A stretch of 64,000 nucleotides of DNA from Anisakis pegreffii (GCA_035041965.1 JAPYMA010000996.1:20436-84435), one strand, 5' to 3'. Numbered from the stretch's first letter, positions 14,204 through 27,232 are shown. The notes: a model not told the origin generated them from the sequence alone. Program-made: numbers and translations.

Positions 14204-14410
14204 GCTGAGTCTAAACCTGACCATGAGTCCGAGCTTCTGACTAAGTCTAGCCCAGCCCAAGTCTAATCCTAAGCTCAACTGTGTGCCTAAGCCTGAACGT
14301 AAGCTTAAGTCTACGCCTAAGTCTAAGCTTGATTGTGAGCTGAGTACGAGCCTCTACCTAAACTAACAATCTTAAGCCTGAGTCTAAGTCTAAATTTACG
14401 CTTACATTAA
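14204..14410. repeat. Degenerate hexamer repeat resembling nematode telomere (GCCTAA)
   Basis: This stretch has a clear six-base rhythm of variants such as AAGCCT, AAGTCT and ACGCCT, with exact GCCTAA units. GCCTAA is the complement of the nematode telomeric TTAGGC. It may be an interstitial telomeric remnant or a low-complexity Lys/Pro/Ser coding tract; parts are open in a frame reading K-P-K-S-type residues. It lies between the MSP-domain exons and the coiled-coil exons. Confidence 0.5.
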
Positions 14411-15151
14411 CTGGTGCTAAAACTGCAGTCTCAACGCTTTCTTACGATGCACTGAAGCCTAATGCGTTGCATTGTAATCCTCGTACTCATACAAGCATAT
14501 GGAATACACGCTACTCGGGGACTTTGTGTGATGTTAGTGATGAAGATACTCATTCAAGCCAAAAACAAATTACGAGTGAAATATCACGGTGGATTCCCTC
14601 TCAGGCTTAGACTTATACCGGTAAACCATCTAATTATTTGATTGAAACCTTATTGTGGTAGAACAGAATTACCAGTTCTTTCAATGGATACCTCAGACCG
14701 ATGTGAAAACAACCTGATCCTAAGTCCAAACGCCATTTCCACCATTCAAACAAGATATCGCTCAGCACGACAGTTGCAGTGGGAAAAATTAACCCATAGC
14801 GTCTCTGCGCACTTAAACGACAGGTCATGCATGACTCAATCAAAAATCATTCTACTGAACTGGTAACTATCGTGAAGGCACCACTAGTCTATCGATTCCA
14901 TTTAGCAAATTGATTGATTAATAAAGCTATCGATTTTTCGAAGCAACGTCACACTCCCCATTTGAAATATCTCACATTGGATTCTTTGAAAATGTCTATC
15001 TGATTTCCTTTAAATATGATTTTCAATGCAGCACTTTTCTGGCCATTCAAAATAATATTTGATCATCCAAAATACTCACCAATTTTATATGAGTGCAAAA
15101 GCGTTTTCAAGTGAATTGTCAACTTTAGTGAAACATCCTCACTGAAAACAG

Positions 15152-16418
15152 CCGCCGGAATTAGCAGCAGTACGAAAAGCCTATCATCAGTCTCAACGAA
15201 CAAGGGTCAGCAGTTGTCTGAGTCATCTGCGTCGAATCTGTTGAATGCATCAACAAACAGCAGCACCAGTGATTCGTCTGAGTCGTTACCTTCCGGTCCA
15301 GTGAGTGATAAAGCGACGAATGCACCTGCGGCCGACGATTCGGATTTTGACTGTGCACAAAAGATTGAAGAACTTACTGAGAAAGTGAAAATTGCTATGA
15401 GTCAGTTGATTAAGTTTGCGCATTTTTATGAAACACAAAACAGAGTTACCAAATTTTTAAAAACTCAGAGATAGCTAAAGGTTTACGGCATTCCAATAAT
15501 TCAGTTGTTGTTTTTTTTTGGAAAGCGTACATTATTTGACCGCGTAACTTCGTGGAGCATACTTAGCATTCTTTAGCATTATTTGACAGCGTTTTCGGCA
15601 TAGGATTATTACTGAGACTATAGACTGCAGCGCTTAGTAACGTTCAACCAAAGCGCTCAATTGTCGTTCTCTCGCAGATCGCTTCGAATGATTACTCACT
15701 CACTGCTTGCATCGTTCAATAATACGCGTGAGAGCAATGATGCATTTCTGATCGGTAAAAAATTGCTGCAAATACTCGCAGAGCTGCAGTTGAAAAATTT
15801 GATTGGTTTCACAGCGAGTTGGTTGTTCGGATTTATTTTCAGGTGAAAAAGTAAAAGAAAGCCAAAAACTGATCGACGTTGTAAATGAAGTCAAAAAAAT
15901 TGAAGTTGACTTGGATCGAACCGGTGCACAGTGCAAGGACTACAACGATAAAGTTGCCTACGAAGAAGCACAATGCAAAGTGAGCATTTCCACTAAAACG
16001 ATTCGCATCGTTTGTTCATTTTTCAAATCCTTGAGTTCTAAAAATCTAGATAAGTGATAAAAGCCTAAACGTGAGGTTGAACCAACCAACCAACCAACCA
16101 ACCAAGAGTTTCACATTTGAACCGATACCAGTGGAGACCAATATGACAAAGATAAGTTCGGAGGCGTGTTGAGCCGAATAATTTGAATAACCCCTCTCTG
16201 TACCGCAACTTCCCAGTATCCCCTTTCAAAAAAAAAGCTCATTTCCCCATTCCCTAACAAGAAACACCTTCACAGAAGCAGTCCGCCACTATTCCTATTC
16301 TGTTATGAGCTTGAAGCAAACGCATCAGTACAAGATTAGATGGAATTTGCAGGCGATTCAAGAACGATGTGACCAAATCAATAATCAAATTCGACGGATC
16401 CGTTCCGGATCACGGTGA
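15152..16418 (+). CDS. Ser-rich coiled-coil protein, 3' exons
   Basis: Three exons join in phase: 15152-15400 (donor GTCAGT), 15843-15979 (donor GTGAGC) and 16353-16418 with stop TGA at 16416-16418. The first encodes a Ser/Thr/Asn-rich linker (motifs STKSLSSV, SSESLPSGP) and then an acidic start of a coiled coil (IEELTEKVKIAM). The second and third continue a helical coiled coil (LIDVVNEVKKIEVDLDRT, IQERCDQINNQIRRIRSGSR) ending in a basic tail. No start codon is found in frame, so 5' exons are missing. The architecture linker + coiled coil and the upstream same-strand MSP domain suggest one MSP-coiled-coil gene, as in VAP proteins, but a small coiled-coil trafficking protein (BLOC/BORC type) is an alternative. 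It converges on the STIP gene, whose stop is about 600 bp away. Confidence 0.6.
16080..16104. repeat. (AACC)6 microsatellite
   Basis: Six perfect AACC units plus one extra base lie in the last intron of the coiled-coil gene. Confidence 0.95.
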
Positions 16419-17017
16419 ATAATGTGAACAACGACTACTTTAAAATGTGAAGACTCGTGTGTGAGTCATTGACTATTTAAAACACAAAGAATTTTTCTGC
16501 AAATCATTCTCATGTGTGTAATAATCATCGTTAACAAATTTTGACAATGTATATAATTTACTGCAACAATTCGAATTCATCACATATTTATATGTAATAA
16601 CAATATGACGACGCGTAAAAGTACCTTTAAAAAATTCTATACATCCATCCGATACAGTCACATTAACCAAAGTTCATCTTCAACCAAAAATATTTCAACC
16701 AAAGTTTCATTTCAAATGGAACCCCGCAAGACAACGAAAACATGTTACTGCTCAGATCATCGTTCAATGCACTGATGAGGGACAGACAATTATATACAAG
16801 CCGAATCACAACCTAGCTCAGGCTCGATAATATCAACAATACTGCTACACCGTTTCATTTCCAGTAAAACTTCCTCTCCACAAGATTTCCTCGGAAACGA
16901 GTGATGCATTAATGCTATTAGTCTAATATCATTGATGAAGACTTTTCATATTCCCAAAGAACAACTTCAACTTATTCAAAGTCGTACGAACAATACAGAT
17001 TGAAGGATGTTGCTGGT

Positions 17018-20000
17018 TCAGCAAATTGTAAGAAGATGATCGAGAGCGATCGGTGCCCATTGTTGTGCATCAGTGTTGAATGCGAAGATGACGTTACGAT
17101 CCAAATAAATCGACATATGTCCAAATGTGAACACCCGTTTACCATCGTAGAACTTATTACCTTGAGGCGCAAACAAAACGCCTGCTTGACGTGCTCGTAA
17201 CTCAAGTACATCCTGCAAAAAACGTGCCAACTTAGTTTTGGCATCAAAAACACATTCTATTACCATATGTGCGCGCATGACTAGAGGAGTTGCAAAATGG
17301 ATTTCGCGCGAGTACAACGAATGTTTCCTTTTATATTATTCGAGAGTAATATCCACGAAGCGAACATTCCGGTTGAAAAAATTTATGCCTCATCGAGTAA
17401 TGACACTTCAAAAAAACGGTTAATTTGGTCGGCTAGAAGTATGCCTCCAGAATTTATAGATAGGACGAAGAAAAGACAATACAGGAATATTTTGCCAAAA
17501 TACTGCTTAAACTGAACAAATGATGAGGGAAACAAAACCGTACTTTGAAGGAGAGTTGTGACTGCAGTGGTGGTGGAGGTCGATGAGGTAGTCCAGGTGG
17601 TGTGCCACTGTGTATCATACCAGATGGCATTTGTGGATGTGGAGGTAGATGAGCCGGAGAAGCAACACTCTGAGGTTGGGGTTGACGACTGATGCGTAGT
17701 CCTTGTTGAGCTTCATTCATTGCTAACAGTGCGCGCATCAACTGTTCTGAAAATGATTTTTCACAATACCTGATCCGTATCCCATTCAACGGTAGCTTGA
17801 AGGAGAGTTGTGACTGGAGGTCGAAGAGCTAGTCCAGGTGGTGTGCCACTATGTATGGATACTTTGTGATACTAAGAAATATGACTATTGCTTGAATGTC
17901 AATCGCAATATTTACTTCCAGATATAGTTTTGAACTGAACACGTCACGCAACAACCCAATGCTTACGCTTTCATGGATTTCACAGACACGTCAACTAACT
18001 TTACAATAGAAAGATTTGATAAAATCGACAGTGAGCCTTTTCGCTATCGTTCAAAATTCGGTGATTTCAATCAAGAGAGTCATTTACTTTGTGATACTAA
18101 GAAGGTTGCCACTGAGAGTTCGTTACAAGTGACATGATCTTCTGTTACAGAGGTCAGCAAAATATATTCCTGTCATAGGATAAAGTTCATGGGACTTTCC
18201 CAGGCTAATTGTAAGGCTACGAAGTATTAATCAAGATGGGTTAAGTTTCGTTTCGTCCGAATATGACCGTCAATCGGACGCATGGCCGTCACGTCACAAC
18301 TGCACTTAACGAGTGAAAACAATTTTCTGATCCCGAAATTGTACGAAACGGATCACTCACCGGCATTTCAAAATGGAAGAAAGTGAAGAAAAAAACGAAC
18401 CTCGAATAACGTGAAGTGACGAGATTTCGATTGGGAATCGACCTTTCCATTCGTTATACCACATCGCCACCTCTTCCATTACCACACCAGGCGCTTCTAA
18501 CCACATGCATAATGTTTCGTACCACTGCAATTCACCAGCTTATTTCTTTCAACTTATTTATCATTGTTATTATGTTTGTTACATATTACTTTCATTTATT
18601 ATCTAATGCGTTCACGAATGCTAAATACTCAATCGACCAAACAATAGATAATAATGCACACTCAATCACAGAACAACACAACACGGAAACTGTTAATGCT
18701 ATTTCAGGCAGCAGTCAGCACTCGAACCTGCATCTTTATAATACCTTATAATAATATAGAATACTAAAATATACTCCGCTCTATACTCTAATGCCAAACA
18801 ATCAATTATATATTCATAAAGTACAAATCTCGACCCATTAGTATTCCTTTGTGAATTAAGAAAGATTCATAAAATAATAAATATATCTCACAATAAAAAT
18901 GTCAGAAAAAACTTACCCTCGGGAAGAAACTTCTTACGAATATACCCGCAATATTATCGGCACCCAACATTTCCACCCACGACAAGGTTGCATAAAATTC
19001 AACATAACGCTGAAATATTACATATCATATTCTTGACGCAAATCGAAACCGTTCACATCAATTTTTCTGTGATTAGTAATGAGAATACGCTTTAAACGTA
19101 TCACTGAATCCGCGTGACCAGAACAGTGTTCCAATAAGAAGGAAACAAATGTTTTGAACATCATTCAAATTCACTCTGCAGTAGTGCAAAGCAATCAATC
19201 ATTGAATATTTCCACGAGAACAAAACCGGGAAAAAACCTTATTCTTGGTGGGGTCAAAATCCATTTCGCGTAACGCTTTTTCGAGTTTTGGTGTGATATT
19301 TTGCGAGAGAAATGCTGACATTGTTGCCGCTGCGAAGACACCCTTCCATGGACGAAGCATCGATAAGGCGCTGTAAGATTAATGTGCAAAAATGGACTAG
19401 GTTAGTACTCAAACAATATTAGTAATAACGATAAGAAGGCCGTCACAATTACAAAGCGATTCAGCTAAACGCTTCACGACAATCTGATCACGAAAAAAAC
19501 CATCACTTTCATTACAGAAAAATGTACTGATAACAATGCTAACATAATCACTAAGATAAACGAATCAACAAAATTACTGTTCATCTGTAAAACTCAGATG
19601 AATCTGGTACGCCCAAACTGATACAGAGACATTTTTACAATCGCTTCCAAATGTATTTGAGGTGGCTGCAAAAATCAGTCTCCATCCGTCTGAGCGTTCA
19701 ACTAAACTTTTTGGAAGAATCATTTCTAAAGATAGCCAAACAATCGCTTGGCACATATTTCGTCACTTACCTATGATCTGTAGGATTCCATTCTCGTAGT
19801 GCCTTTGCTAGCTTTTGGCGGATAGGTGAGAAGACTGGTTGCAGACGATCACCCATAATATCGAGCCATGGATGCATCCATGTATGAATTGGAATATGGT
19901 CAATCAACGGATTCCATTCCTCGACTTGAGCCGAAATGCGCGGGATCACTATCTAAAATTTATGAAGTAGAACATATTGATTCACACACAGACAAAGTCA

Positions 20001-23000
20001 CATGTTAATTATCTAATAAGAAAGAAACACAACAAAAGAAAACTACAAGAACTTTTCAAATAATCGTTTGCCTCCCGATTAAGTGTATTTTTTCGCCGTA
20101 AACTGAACCAACCACCAATCCAATCACTCATCAACAAAACGACGAGCGAAATGTACAAACGAATAGATGACCTGTTCAAGAAGATTCTCGCGCATCCAAA
20201 TTGGCAGCAACGACAACCATTTGTCGACTACAGACAACATCGACGTGGCATCATCTCGTGGATCCCACCTCAACGCTGCACGTCTTATCGCTGGCATCCA
20301 ACCATCCCACAGCAGTCGCTCGAACGGAGACAAATTTTCTGCATAAAACAATGATATCACTTCTATGATGATCTCTTCTTACTGAAGTTCGGATGCTAAA
20401 CTCGGAGATATTTTAGAGAACACTAACGTATGGAGAAAACTAATGATACACATTATGCATGACGTTCTAAAAGCTCAGACACATCAACATTCATCTAATT
20501 GTTTCTTCACAAACAAAGGGTGCATTTGTAGATAGTTGGGATGTTACTCCTCCGGCTACACCATTCAATCACTGTTTGTTTTTGAAAAAATCTTTCCTTC
20601 AAAATAACACTTCTCATCAGCAGGTTTCGACAAATAAAAATAATTCATTCACATAGCAATTTGAAAATTTCAGAAGAAATATCCTCCTTGTGAGATCGGC
20701 GAAAAACAATGAACTCAGTCAACTAATTGAATATGTGCAACGTTCGTATAATTCTCAGTATTAACCTAAACTTTTCGTTGTTCCTAGCACGAAGCGTTCT
20801 TCAGCCTCCAGAATCTTTTTCCAATCAGCCATTAGCGCATAACCATAATCGACTTGTTTCTCATCCAACGGATCCCATGACGCGAAATGTTTTTGAATCT
20901 GAAACGAACCGATCATATCAACTGTTCATATCGATGACTAAGATTGCTACTCTAGCTCTAACTTAACTGATAACAATTTCAGAAACACTCACGCAAGCTA
21001 TTCATAATATGACCAAAATGATCTATTAGGATCAACTTTATGGAACACAAAAAGAAGGAAGACAGCGTGTCAGAGCATTGAAATTCGAGTTTGAACAGCC
21101 ACTTATGCATGACACATCGATAGCATCAAATCTTAAAACAACAAACCAGTGGCAATACACTAGCGACTGCCACTTGATCCAGATTGAACAATCGATATTC
21201 CTCATAATAATCTTTCTGTAATTTTTCGAACAATCCACGACATTTCTGCAGCATTGGCTCACTGTCACTGTCGCTGCTACCAACCTCGATGCCTCTTGAA
21301 AAACTGAAGTGGAAAATTTATTTCATCACAAATCTACCAACCAACTGATTTTCAGTCGCAGTTCATTTCGGCCTAGTTGCTCAAACTCACTAAATCCGAA
21401 CCACTCACGAAATTCGGCTTGAACTGCAATGACTGCTTTCGCAAACTGAATCATTCTGCAGCTACCAATGGATTCGATTTGAATTAGATTCACTACATTT
21501 GGGAATGAAATGAAATGACATGAAAGCAAGAATCGATTCCGAATGCAACAAGCACCTACACAATATGGACAGATTTGAATGTAACAATCTCAGATTTGAA
21601 AACAGTAAATTTCAGATCTTCACTTCTCATCTGCGATAAGCAAATGAATTTGAAAAGAAACAAACTTCTCCAGCATCTCCAAAACCTCCTTCATTCGCTT
21701 CTGTTCATCACGCTCCTTCGTCAATGCCACATTCAACTGCACTCGATCATTCTCTAATGCTGTCGTCTGATCCTGCAATCACCTCTTTTTGCGCACACAA
21801 AATGTTACAATCGATATGATTTGCCACACGACGATGTTTCATCTGTGGAGGATTTTTCTGCGAGCTGATGTGTTCAATTTCGATAAGATGAAACTATGCG
21901 AATCACACGATGCAACTATCGTACATTTTTAATCGTTATTACTGTTATGCCGTTTAAATAGAACAGTTTAATTTGCTAATGAAACACAAAACCGAAGTCA
22001 CTGATGCTTCATTCAATGTCTAAGGCAGAGTTTGGCGATGAAAATCGAGTAATTTAGAAATGTCATGTGTAATGAGTGACATATTTGAGAAGATTCCTTC
22101 ATCACTGAATCTGAAACAACCGATGAAATGCTGAAACAAACCTCAAGAAAACGTAATTGATGATTATTGGCGCGTATCGTTTCTTCAGTCATATCAACCA
22201 ACGCATTCAAATTATGCATCAATTCAGGCACATCGAATGCGAGGTGCTCTTTTTCTGTTTCGGCAACTGCTCTGTAAACAAAAGACATAAACCATGTTCT
22301 AATTGTTCAAGAAGAGCAACGCTGCATCCAGAAATGCTTTAATCATTTCTGCTGTCCTCAACGTTAACAATATTACGCAAATATTCCACTAATTTGTTAG
22401 CAATCGTATCACTGATACAGATCGAGATCTATCAATTTGCTGAAGGTTATCCAAAACAATAAGTCGTCAATACTCTTAATTCATTTTTGACGGCTAATTA
22501 AAACAATGTCTTATCTTTTAAAAAAACCTTGTACAAACGTATTTCTTGGATGGAAATAAATTATCATCAACGAACAGTAAAGTACAAACCGTGTTTTTGC
22601 AGCGTATGCCTCATATCCCGAGTACACTTTTTGCTCTTTTCCAGTCATATCGATTACCTAAAATGTCAATTTCAAATTCACTCTAACTGATTCACAATAA
22701 TACTTTCAAAATGTTTATGGTGCAATGGAAGACTAATTTAAGCTTTCAGTGGCGGAATCAGTATCACCTTCTGAGTGCTGATAACACGAAAACGATGGAA
22801 AAATTGAATGACAATCCTAGTAACATCATGCTCATATGTGTCAATCACCATGCAAAAATGAACTGAAACGATTTAACAAAAGATAAAAATAATCGAGCGC
22901 ACTTTGATTCCAGAAGACACTTCGAGTCGTTTCTTTAGTGTACCACCCTCGGCGATAACCTCATCGATTGTTTTGAATTGATACGTGAGCGATTTCCGAA

Positions 23001-24887
23001 TGCCACCAACTCCTGCTTTCTTCCAATTGCCGCGACGTTGTTTCGTGCCACCGGATACTTCCTCAAGCGTTTCAGCATCATCTTTTCGCCGCTGAGCGTC
23101 GGCTGCAGATTCTGAAGCACACAACAAAAGTATTAACGGAATCTTTAGCACAATGAGGAAATAAATTGATTTGAGTTTCAAAATGACCATAAAAAGGCAT
23201 CGGAAACGAGATCAGTATCCGTCGCATCTGATGGCAACTTGAACATCAGATGGGCGAGGCTGAACTAGAGTAATAGGTATAAGGTTCAGAAAAAAAAGGA
23301 AATTGATCCAGTCGATTGTTGGATCAATGACAATGAAACGTCAATATTAACAGACATTCAAAATTGTTTACCTCCAAACTTCGGTCCTTTCGATTCCTTA
23401 CCATATGCACCAATTGCGGCACGTCCCGGCCGTAGCACTGCCTGAACGGGCTCCACGATCCCCTGCTTATTCGCGCCAAGACCTTGACCAGGTATGTATC
23501 CCATATTTCTCATCATTTTCATCAACACGTCGGTTTTCGAATGCTTCGCCCAATCGGCAAATTTATCCGGATCAACCGTACTGTGCACTGTTCTGCGAAT
23601 ATCATCATAACATTAATCATAAAAACTGATAAAACGAATTCGGCATAATAAGAACGAACCAAAATCAAATATGTAAATCTGTTGAGTCAATACAAAAAAA
23701 TTAATTGAGGACACCACTCTCGACTGTTGTGTTATGTGAGCAAAGAATCGACCTCCTTTGAAATACGATATTCGAGGACAATAAAATTTTAAATGTAATC
23801 AGTAAAGAAATTTTGCGAAACTGCAAACCGGAAAAGTGCAATGTAAGAAAAAGTTGAAATTCACAACGAGACTCACAGTAAAGAACGTCGTCGAAAATAA
23901 AGAAAAAAAAGCTCGGTCAATGAACGACAACATCAAAGAATATCAAAAAAACGAACGATGACCGCAGACCAGCGAACACATTAGCGCCCATCTGTCGTTT
24001 CGTTGTTGTACGACGTGTCCGATGTTGGTCGAAGCGGATCGGTTCATCGTCATCGTTCTCTTCTTTCGACTAAACATCTTCATTAGTGCAGTTTCGATTA
24101 AATTCAAGATCGGATAATAATATAATTTCATACACTATGATAGCAATGGATTGTGATCTGTTGAAAGGGGAAAATCCGCTGTGGTGACCCATGAGGAAAA
24201 AAGTCCAAATGAGAAGGTTAAGAGAACAACTTTCAGAAATATTTTGGAAATGCCATGGTGAATTATGCCTGGAAAGCATCATTAAAAGGACTGTCATTTC
24301 GGGTAGGCGATATGTATACGTGCAACAACTTATCCTCACGTTATTCACCATTCAGGTACATTTAAACGTGATAAAATCAGAAGACTATTTGGACACTGAC
24401 CTCTCCTTCGATGCGATTACCATGCTTAACACCACCACTGACGAACGCGACTGGTGCCGAGTAGTTCTTGCCTCGCTTTCCCGACCTCGTTGCTGATCCA
24501 AATCCAGCATGTGAATCCTCTTCGTCATCACTCTCTTCACGATCAGCCCAAATACCTATTGAATTTGAGGCTATTATCATTGGATCAACACATCAAATCA
24601 TAATTTGTTACTTTTTTACGAGATATCAAGTCATACATCAAACCTTATTCATTTCAGTCAATTATAACTGATGAATTTCTGACGAAATGACGTAAGAATC
24701 CGAACAGACGATAAAAATACGACAACGCAGTGAACGAATTAGAGACATGAAAACAGAAGTTCAAACCATAGAGTTGTTGATTTTTGGAAAGTCCACGTCT
24801 TGCGTCCGGATTGATCGCGAATTCGATATCGCGATCATCAATTTCAAATCTTTCCATGTCATCCTCTTCATCTGGATCAATATTCAT
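17018..24887 (-). CDS. stip-1: TFIP11/STIP orthologue, G-patch spliceosome protein
   Basis: Complete 17-exon model, high to low: 24887-24767, 24555-24401, 24069-23963, 23592-23372, 23111-22903, 22657-22590, 22271-22142, 21772-21666, 21294-21147, 20898-20766, 20338-20172, 19952-19771, 19370-19238, 19009-18917, 18524-18401, 17746-17544, 17212-17018. All introns are GT-AG, all phases agree, and the total is 831 residues (human TFIP11 is 837). The ATG follows a TTTCAG acceptor at 24912, suggesting a trans-spliced 5' end. Domains: acidic TIP-N region (motifs FEIDDRDIEFAINP, GIWADREESDDE, NYSAPVAFVSGG) at ~1-90; G-patch at ~148-193 (MGYIPGQGLGANKQGIVEPV); coiled coil ~295-375; GCFC domain ~385-700 (HFASWDPL, WNPLIDHIPIHTWMHPWL, LRPWKGVF); conserved C-terminus (VFTFGHMSIYLDR). 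TFIP11 activates the DEAH helicase PRPF43/DHX15 and is needed for intron-lariat spliceosome disassembly in the nucleus. A Pro-rich insert at ~720-765 (residues encoded by 17544-17746) is unlike the human protein. Confidence 0.97.
17796..17856 (-). pseudogene. Decayed partial copy of STIP exon 16
   Basis: This segment of the intron upstream of STIP exon 16 matches the Pro-rich part of that exon (17544-17615) closely, but lacks 11 bases and carries substitutions. The deletion would shift the reading frame, and no splice sites flank it. It is best read as a local duplication of the Pro-rich coding tract that has decayed. Confidence 0.75.
17860..18103. repeat. Pair of identical 19-bp direct repeats
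   Basis: Positions 17860-17878 and 18085-18103 are identical (TACTTTGTGATACTAAGAA). Both lie in the same STIP intron as the partial exon copy, next to it, so they probably belong to the same rearrangement. Confidence 0.8.
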
Positions 24888-25414
24888 CTTGACTTTCTTG
24901 TTTACTGACCACTGAAATGTGGCACAGAGTCTGCAATTCAAAAACTTTTACACTCTACATCAAATAAAACATTCCAACGGATTCCAATACGTCGCTAGCA
25001 AAAATAAAACGGATTACTTATGCATTCAAACAAAGCATTGAACGTTCACAAGGTGAGGTGCTCATTACGACCAAACACTCATCCAGACCGAGGAAAAAGA
25101 GAGTGTGAACGATGCGTCGAAAAAACATATTGAACAACAAAACAATAAGAAAACGAGATAAAAGAATACAAAAAAATGACGATTAAAAAACAAGAAACCA
25201 TCAGGAAAAACAAACAACGAGAAAACAGTCGCTGCATAAATTTGAGAGAAATGTGATAATTCTTCGAAAAATGGATAATTTGAATCGAGGCGTTCGTTCA
25301 AGTGCGCAGAAGTTGTATATTCCCAGTACAAATATCGTGCTGAAAGATACCTTCTTTGAATAACGTGAAAGCACGTAATGATGATCAAATTGAAATAAGA
25401 TGATGGATTAGTAT

Positions 25415-25439
25415 GGGCTTAGGCTCAGACTGAGGCTCG
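25415..25439. repeat. Short TTAGGC-like hexamer patch
   Basis: About four consecutive degenerate hexamers include one exact TTAGGC at 25419-25424. Orientation is opposite to the larger patch at 14204-14410. The patch is too short to exclude chance. Confidence 0.35.
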
Positions 25440-26136
25440 TATGGGGTGAAGTGTCAATTGAACGGACTGATGGTTCTATCGTGCTACAGTGAGGTTTCTA
25501 AAAATAGTGCATCGATATGAGCTTAAGCTTAAGATCAAACGCAATCCGTCGCAATTTGACTCTACCTATCGGTCATCACGGCTTGAATGAATATCTTAAT
25601 CACTCTTATCATGGAACTTACGCAAACAGTGCGTATTTGTTACACAAACAAGCCTCTCAACTGATAATGCCCAGTTTCGTAACATACTGCTGAACGCAAG
25701 AATTTCAAAATTCGGAACTAATGTGCAAAATTTTGATGGAGATTTCCGATCATGTTTCACTGATTGAGAGGACACATTTGAGATGTGATCATTTTCAATA
25801 ATTTATCATAACCACTTCTGAGAGTTTTCTCATCTCTCGTTAATGGTTACTACTTTTTCATCCACTCTGAAATCCGGCGATGTGCAATAGCGCGCTATTC
25901 CACTAAACGAAACTTAACAAAATAGCAGAAAGCTGTTCCGCTGCTAGCGAATTAGTCATTCCGCTATTTTGCAAAGTAGCTGAATACCTATTCTCTGGTA
26001 AAATAGCTATTCCCTGACGATTTTCATACATTTATTGTGCGTTTGAATAGGCTGCTCTAGCGAATGTGAGTCTTAGAGCGAAGGTTCGTCGTATGTATTT
26101 ATTGTCGAATGTTGTTCCAGCGGATCTCAGCATCTG

Positions 26137-26318
26137 TAAAATGCACCCGGCGTCACTTGGGCACAGTCACATGTGCAATGCACAACTGGTTAGGGGCAAG
26201 GAGCCTAGGATGGGTTTGTGCTTGTAGTTGAGCTTAAGGATATGCAGAGGTTTACGCATAGTTCGAGCGTTTCAAGGTAAACCCTGATTTGCGCTCCAGG
26301 TGGGACGGGTGCATTTTA
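26137..26318. mobile_element. Possible small inverted-repeat (MITE-like) element
   Basis: Perfect 13-bp inverted repeats (26137-26149 TAAAATGCACCCG and 26306-26318) enclose about 156 bp that is richer in GC than the surroundings. No open frame is present and no clear target-site duplication is visible, so the element assignment is tentative. The interior has a GTTCGAGC motif that resembles a tRNA B-box, so a SINE remnant is an alternative. Confidence 0.4.
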
Positions 26319-27228
26319 TGGGTTATGTAAGCGCATCACAAGGCTATTATGGGCTATACCACGCTTCAGCAGTGAATGAGATAGACGGTTACCGGAAGTA
26401 TTGTTGGTGGTTTGTTGTTGCGGTGAATAGTTTCTGTTGCCCGCTATGCGTTTGAGTCGTAAATGTTAATGAATGATCGACTTGCTTTGGTAATACAAGT
26501 CCGATGGTTCACTTGGTTATGAGACATGCAAAACGAAACCTATATCCTCTATAAGAGTTGATCCATCGTTATGCAACCGTTTCGTTTGTTTTTGCATTTC
26601 TCGGGAAATTTCATGAAGGATTGTATCATTTGTCTGCCGTACTGTGAATGAAGTTGTTGTGCATGATTTCGTACTTATTTGAAAACATATCATCTTATTT
26701 CTTTTTAAGCTATCAACAGTTCATTTCTGAAAATCTTTATAACTGACTGGTGCGTTGAAGTAACGACATTTCGGTGAAGTTGAAGGGTGGAATTGTCAAA
26801 ATTTTGAGTCAAGGAATCTGTTCCGGCTAAGAATATCGTGAAAAAAGTGTCTGTCAAATGAGCTTCTGCCCTCTTGTGTTCCACTGCTTACATTGGGAAA
26901 TTAACTACGGCGTCCTCGTTGTCAGACTACGCATAAATTTAGAATAAGTTGATTTTGATACCTTCCCATCTCAGTCCCCTATACTTTTATCGATTTTTCC
27001 GAGCATGTGTGAAGAAATTGTAAAATAAATTGGATTTTTCTTTTTCTAAAAGAGCGAACTTCACTAAGGGATTCTATTTTTGTTTGCTGGTGATTCAAGT
27101 TCATGTAGGAGCTTGTTGTTTATCTGGAAGCGTCATTGCGGTGTTGATAATGTTGAGTGTAGGTTTTTGCTTCATTTGCTAATGTTATTTTCCAGATTCT
27201 TTTGATCAGCAAGTGGGAATAAGTTATC

Positions 27229-27232
27229 AGAA
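27229..27232 (+). promoter_or_regulatory. Probable spliced-leader acceptor of akirin
   Basis: The sequence TTATCAG ends at 27230, two bases before the akirin ATG at 27233. An acceptor with no upstream coding exon this close to the start codon is typical of nematode trans-splicing. It could also be an acceptor of a 5' UTR intron. Confidence 0.45.

Larger units (their letters stand above)
24888..27232. other. Divergent intergenic region between STIP and akirin
   Basis: About 2.3 kb separates the two start codons, so promoters for both genes should lie here. It holds a short telomere-like hexamer patch (25415-25439), a cluster of TAGC-TATTCC-like motifs (25880-26020) and a GC-richer inverted-repeat element (26137-26318). 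I see no coding exon. Confidence 0.6.

Noticed and set aside
21326..21529. 67-codon minus-strand frame inside the STIP locus with a plausible-looking helix
   Set aside because: It falls between exons 8 and 9, which join in phase without it and give the expected family alignment, so it is intron sequence.
22873..23190. 105-codon minus frame taken as a whole gene
   Set aside because: Only its part 22903-23111 is coding, as STIP exon 5; the rest is intron read-through.
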